Below are positions 59,600-64,000 of a stretch of 64,000 nt of DNA, piece by piece (within the stretch, counting starts at the first letter, position 1; each line of letters begins with the position of its first letter). Origin of the DNA: Pseudomonadota bacterium (GTDB taxonomy: Bacteria; Pseudomonadota; Alphaproteobacteria; Micropepsales; Micropepsaceae); the NCBI GenBank assembly GCA_018241025.1, contig JAFEEQ010000015.1:248001-312000 (forward strand), read 5' to 3'. The position numbers and the translations under genes were made by a program. The notes under the pieces were generated by a model. It did not search any database and was not told where the DNA came from. It was given only the letters and a program-made list of their open reading frames with translations.

Positions 59600-60049
59600 T
59601 CAGAATATGCCCTGCCAGCGAGCCGCGGCAATGATCAGCGCCGTCAGAAGGCCCGCAATCAGATCGTCCGTCATGATGCCCCATCCGCCAGGCAACTTTT
59701 CGCCAAACGAGACGGGCCAAAGCTTTGAGATATCAAACAGGCGAAATAACGCGAACGCCGCCGCATAGGCTGGAAGCGTGAGCGGTGAGGCGGCGCAGGC
59801 AATCCATTGGCCGGCCACTTCGTCTATAACGCACTCCGACGGATCTTCCTTGTTTCCGCGTCTGGCATATGTGCCGGTTGCCCAGATGCCGGCGCCATAA
59901 GCGACAAGGCCCGCAGCGAGCAAAGCCCACTGGCCGAAGTACGCCGAGATTGGCCAGGCAAGAAGAAGTCCGACAAGGCTGGCCACCGTGCCCGGCGCCA
60001 CGGGCGCCCGTCCGACACCGAAGAAGGTCGAGATAGACGTTGCAATCAT
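59600..60049 (-). CDS. pgpA: Phosphatidylglycerophosphatase A
   Basis: Dephosphorylates PGP to phosphatidylglycerol at the inner membrane. The 149-residue protein has GRAPVAPGTVASLVGLLLAWP, VIDEVAGQWIA and the C-terminal PGGWGIMTDDLIAG motif, all PgpA signatures, with three to four hydrophobic helices. The ATG overlaps the GNAT stop (ATGA). I chose the ATG at 60049 over a longer frame. Confidence 0.94.
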   Translation of the reverse strand: MIATSISTFFGVGRAPVAPGTVASLVGLLLAWPISAYFGQWALLAAGLVAYGAGIWATGTYARRGNKEDPSECVIDEVAGQWIACAASPLTLPAYAAAFALFRLFDISKLWPVSFGEKLPGGWGIMTDDLIAGLLTALIIAAARWQGIF

Positions 60050-60468
60050 TGAATCGGGAAGACATACATGTTGGCCGGCGACCCTTCGAGACTGCCTCCA
60101 GTGCTGGAATAAAGGCCATTGCCTGCAACGTTGTTGGTCTCGGTCAGGACCCACATTTCCCGAACACCACGAACCTGGCAGGTCTCGCGCAGACAATCGA
60201 TCATCGCACGGCCGGCTCCGCGCCTTTGAAAGTCTTCGTGAACATCGACTTCATAGAGCAGAAAATCTGTAGCCTCGAAGCGGTGCAACAGGTGGCCGTA
60301 GATCCGCCCCATCGGCGCACCATCATCGTCCGTCGCGACAACCATCAAGTATGTCGGCTCGCGCAAAAGCTCTGCGGCACGTGCCGGCTTTAGTGCGCCG
60401 GGATAGAACATGTCCTCGGCCCGGCACATCAGGGCTTCGTCGCCGGGTTTGAGAAGCCGGGTTCGCAT
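60046..60468 (-). CDS. GNAT-family N-acetyltransferase
   Basis: The 140-residue acetyltransferase has the acetyl-CoA loop VHEDFQRRGAGRAMIDCL and the GNAT end motif TNNVAGNGLYSSTGGSL. RTRLLKPGDEALM is the start. The substrate is unknown; resemblance to aminoglycoside AAC(3)-I-like small GNATs is in shape only. It sits between ispDF and pgpA, overlapping both (TGATG and ATGA). Confidence 0.85.
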   Translation of the reverse strand: MRTRLLKPGDEALMCRAEDMFYPGALKPARAAELLREPTYLMVVATDDDGAPMGRIYGHLLHRFEATDFLLYEVDVHEDFQRRGAGRAMIDCLRETCQVRGVREMWVLTETNNVAGNGLYSSTGGSLEGSPANMYVFPIQ

Positions 60469-61619
60469 CAAGGCATCCTGACGGTCGCGACAGCCTGCGC
60501 TGCCAGACCTTCGCGACGGCCCTCGAATCCAAGGCCTTCCGTCGTCGTTGCCTTGATGCTCACGCGCGACAAATCCAGCTTCAATATTTCCGCCACTCGC
60601 GCGCGCATTGCATCGCGGTGCGGTCCGACCTTCGGGCGCTCGCAAATTATCGTCACGTCGCAATGGACGATGATGCCGCCTTTGTCGCGAACAAGGCTGG
60701 CGGCATGGTCGAGAAATTTCCAGGATGGTGCGCCGCGCCAGCGTTCTTCGGTAGGCGGAAAATGCTGTCCGATGTCGCCCTCGCCGATTGCTCCGAGGAC
60801 TGCGTCGGTGAGAGCGTGAAGACCGGCATCGGCGTCGGAATGACCTTCCAGTGCGTTGTCATGCGGAATGCGGACGCCACAGAGCCAGACATGGTCGCCG
60901 GATGCGAAGCGATGGACGTCGTATCCAAGGCCCGTACGGGATTCACCGAACCGCGCTGCGAGATGCCCCTCAGCGATGGCGAAGTCGTCCGGCGTGGTCA
61001 CCTTCATGTTCAAATCTTCTCCCGCGACGTCGATGACTTGCAAGCCGGCAAGTTCGGCCAGCGCCATATCGTCCGTCAGATTTTCCTTTGCGAACCTGCG
61101 ATGCGCCTCGAAAATCGACTGAAATTGAAACCCTTGCGGTGTCTGCGCGCGCAGCAGTCCCTCACGCGAAACGGTCGTCCATTTGCCATTCTCGCGCCGC
61201 CGCAACGTATCGGCGACGGGAACATGTGGGACGGCGCCGTCGACGCCGCTGTCGAGCGCGGCGATCACGTTGTCGATCACCTTGCTCGAGACGAGCGGTC
61301 TCGCCGCATCGTGGATCAGCACATAATCGGGCTTGCGGTGGGCAAGGGCTTCCAGCCCGTGCATGACAGAGTGCTGGCGCGTAGCGCCGCCGGCCAGCAC
61401 CGGCAGAAGGTCGAGACCCGCAACCGTCAACTCATAAAGTGCCTGGTCGTTGGGTCCGATGGCGACCTGAATCATGTCGACTTCGGAATGCTTGGAGAAG
61501 GCTTCGAGCGTCCAGCGAAGGATGGGCTTGCCAAGCAGCGGGGCGTACTGCTTGGGCACGGAGCCACCGGCGCGCTCGCCCTTTCCGGCCGCCACGATCA
61601 ATACGGCGATGCGCGCCAT
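60468..61619 (-). CDS. ispDF: Bifunctional IspD/IspF (MEP pathway)
   Basis: A fused 383-residue enzyme: IspD, 4-diphosphocytidyl-methylerythritol synthase (about 1-225, with VAAGKGERAGGSVPKQYA and HDAARPLV), joined to IspF, the cyclodiphosphate synthase (about 228-383, with TGLGYDVHRF, HSDADAGLHALTDA and TEGLGFEGRREGL). The fusion is typical of alphaproteobacteria. It works in the same pathway as ispG in this window. First in an ispDF-GNAT-pgpA-pncC operon; divergent from ntrB. Confidence 0.98.
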   Translation of the reverse strand: MARIAVLIVAAGKGERAGGSVPKQYAPLLGKPILRWTLEAFSKHSEVDMIQVAIGPNDQALYELTVAGLDLLPVLAGGATRQHSVMHGLEALAHRKPDYVLIHDAARPLVSSKVIDNVIAALDSGVDGAVPHVPVADTLRRRENGKWTTVSREGLLRAQTPQGFQFQSIFEAHRRFAKENLTDDMALAELAGLQVIDVAGEDLNMKVTTPDDFAIAEGHLAARFGESRTGLGYDVHRFASGDHVWLCGVRIPHDNALEGHSDADAGLHALTDAVLGAIGEGDIGQHFPPTEERWRGAPSWKFLDHAASLVRDKGGIIVHCDVTIICERPKVGPHRDAMRARVAEILKLDLSRVSIKATTTEGLGFEGRREGLAAQAVATVRMP

Positions 61620-61717
61620 GTTTCCTCCGTCGTATTCATCTGGGTATCACGAACGCGGCGGAATAGAAGGGGTTTTACCGCCCCTTACCGCACCGCAACA
61701 TTTCAGTTGCCTAGTTT

Positions 61718-62869
61718 GTGAACACTGCACTACCATGCCTAAGTTATGGGCACGACACCGTGGTGAAGTCAGAGGACTTTGAACTCAAGGAAGGCGCGGC
61801 AACCGCTGCCATCGCCGGCGCCCTGCCAATGCCGCTGTTGGTCATCTCCGGCGACATGCGTATCGCCTTCGTCAATCAGGCCGCGGAGCAATTCTTTGAC
61901 ACCGGAGCCGGGCTCCTCATTCGGCAGAACCTGACCGATCAGGTGCCTTTTGGAAGCCCGCTGATCCAGCTTGTCGCCCAAGCACGCGAGCGCGGCGCCT
62001 CGGTCAGCGAGAGAAATGTCGATTTGACGACACCACGGAACGGCGAACGGGTGGCCGACGTCATCGTGACGCCGCTCCCCGAGCCGGAAGATTCGGTCGT
62101 TATCGTTCTCCAGGAGCGCAGCCTCGCTCAGCGCATCGATCGACAACTTCTTCATCGCGGCGCCGTCCGCTCGATGCATGGGATGGCGGCTGTGCTGGCG
62201 CACGAAATCAAAAATCCATTGGCCGGCATTCGCGGAGCCGCGCAGCTTCTGGAAGAATCAGGAACAGAGTCCGACAAAACGCTCACCCAGCTGATCTGCG
62301 ACGAGGCAGATCGCATTCGCGCGCTCATCGACAGAATGGAATCGTTCGGTGACACGCGCGCATTGCCGCGTACGCCCGTGAACATCCACGAGGTTCTCGA
62401 CCGCGTGCGCCGGGTCGCTGAAACCAGCTTTGCAAAAAATGCGACCATCGTGGAGTCGTTCGATCCTTCACTACCTGCGGTACTTGGCGACCGCGACCAG
62501 CTGATTCAAGTCTTCATGAACCTTGTCCGCAACGCCGCGGACGCGCTGCCGGAGACCGGCGGCGAGATCACTCTGACAACGGGTTATCGTCCGGGTGTGC
62601 GTTTCGGCTCCGCCGTTGCCGGCGAGCGTCTCAGCCTTCCGCTCGAGGTAACCGTTCGCGACAACGGCTCCGGCGTACCGCCCGATCTGATGCCGCACAT
62701 CTTCGATCCGTTCGTCACGACAAAGACACGAGGTTCGGGTCTGGGACTGGCGCTGGTGGCCAAGATCGTCGGCGATCATGGCGGAGTTATCGAGTGCGAT
62801 TCCCAGCCGCGCCGCACCATTTTCCGCATCCTGTTGCCCAAGGCGCAGGATCTAGTCGAAGGAGGCTGA
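61718..62869 (+). CDS. ntrB: Nitrogen regulation sensor kinase NtrB
   Basis: The histidine kinase phosphorylates NtrC when nitrogen is short. The 383 residues have a PAS domain (about 35-120), a phosphoacceptor H in [15 protein letters not shown], an N-box [11 protein letters not shown], and G-boxes [10 protein letters not shown] and [12 protein letters not shown]. There are no membrane helices, as usual. The start is uncertain: GTG at 61718 or GTG at 61760; neither has a clear ribosome-binding site. ntrC follows directly. Confidence 0.94.
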   Translation: MNTALPCLSYGHDTVVKSEDFELKEGAATAAIAGALPMPLLVISGDMRIAFVNQAAEQFFDTGAGLLIRQNLTDQVPFGSPLIQLVAQARERGASVSERNVDLTTPRNGERVADVIVTPLPEPEDSVVIVLQERSLAQRIDRQLLHRGAVRSMHGMAAVLAHEIKNPLAGIRGAAQLLEESGTESDKTLTQLICDEADRIRALIDRMESFGDTRALPRTPVNIHEVLDRVRRVAETSFAKNATIVESFDPSLPAVLGDRDQLIQVFMNLVRNAADALPETGGEITLTTGYRPGVRFGSAVAGERLSLPLEVTVRDNGSGVPPDLMPHIFDPFVTTKTRGSGLGLALVAKIVGDHGGVIECDSQPRRTIFRILLPKAQDLVEGG

Positions 62870-62870
62870 C

Positions 62871-64000
<1,130 letters not shown>

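Noticed and set aside
60618..61721. 367-codon plus-strand open frame
   Set aside because: Antisense to ispDF.

Overview
The window is a dense, GC-rich bacterial chromosome segment. It carries about 66 protein genes, and I found no tRNA, rRNA, complete insertion sequence or CRISPR array. Gene content and order point to an alphaproteobacterium: aroK-aroB, xerD next to accA, secA divergent from argJ, comF-grxC-nitrilase-DUF1178, lysC-ptsP, rodZ-like-ispG-prfA-prmC-DUF4167, a fused ispDF with pgpA and cinA, lipA-coq10, and ntrB-ntrC. I cannot fix the order; a member close to Hyphomicrobiales, Micropepsales or Rhodospirillales would fit. GC content was judged by eye, not computed.

Layout. Positions 1-9300 hold shikimate genes, a small membrane protein, a secreted protein and xerD, then a malyl-CoA lyase-type enzyme, a three-gene ECF41 sigma factor operon with its own recognisable promoter, accA and a PIN/AbrB toxin-antitoxin pair. 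Positions 9300-24900 hold an epoxide hydrolase, a CsgG-domain protein, corA, a CPBP protease, secA, argJ, mutT with a lone Flp pilin, comF, grxC, a nitrilase, DUF1178, an acyltransferase and ubiG. Positions 24900-33900 form a plus-strand housekeeping run (lysC, ptsP, rodZ-like, ispG, prfA, prmC, DUF4167) interrupted by a 121-bp nested palindromic element just before prfA.

Positions 33900-45700 are more accessory: a bulb-lectin-repeat protein, a chloramphenicol phosphotransferase-like kinase, a structured intergenic region with a second palindromic element, an MFS transporter, clpB, a small beta-sandwich-like protein, an esterase, an M23 peptidase and a PadR/membrane-sensor pair. Positions 45860-49255 are a single-chain type IIL (MmeI-like) restriction-modification enzyme whose specificity part is visibly lower in GC. 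Positions 49300-64000 hold an N-acetyltransferase, two lipoproteins, a PHB depolymerase, a GST, bfd-bfr under a Fur-type box, an acyl-CoA/ACP synthetase, lipA-coq10, ispDF-GNAT-pgpA-cinA and ntrB with most of ntrC, which runs off the end.

The best leads are: the bacterioferritin frame, whose conserved first residue is encoded by ATA rather than ATG; the palindromic element that supplies the prfA ribosome-binding site; the ECF41 operon with a matching promoter and all three signature motifs; the probable specificity-domain exchange in the type IIL enzyme; the lectin protein with an unassigned N-terminal region; and a minus-strand structured leader-like region at 35938-36116.
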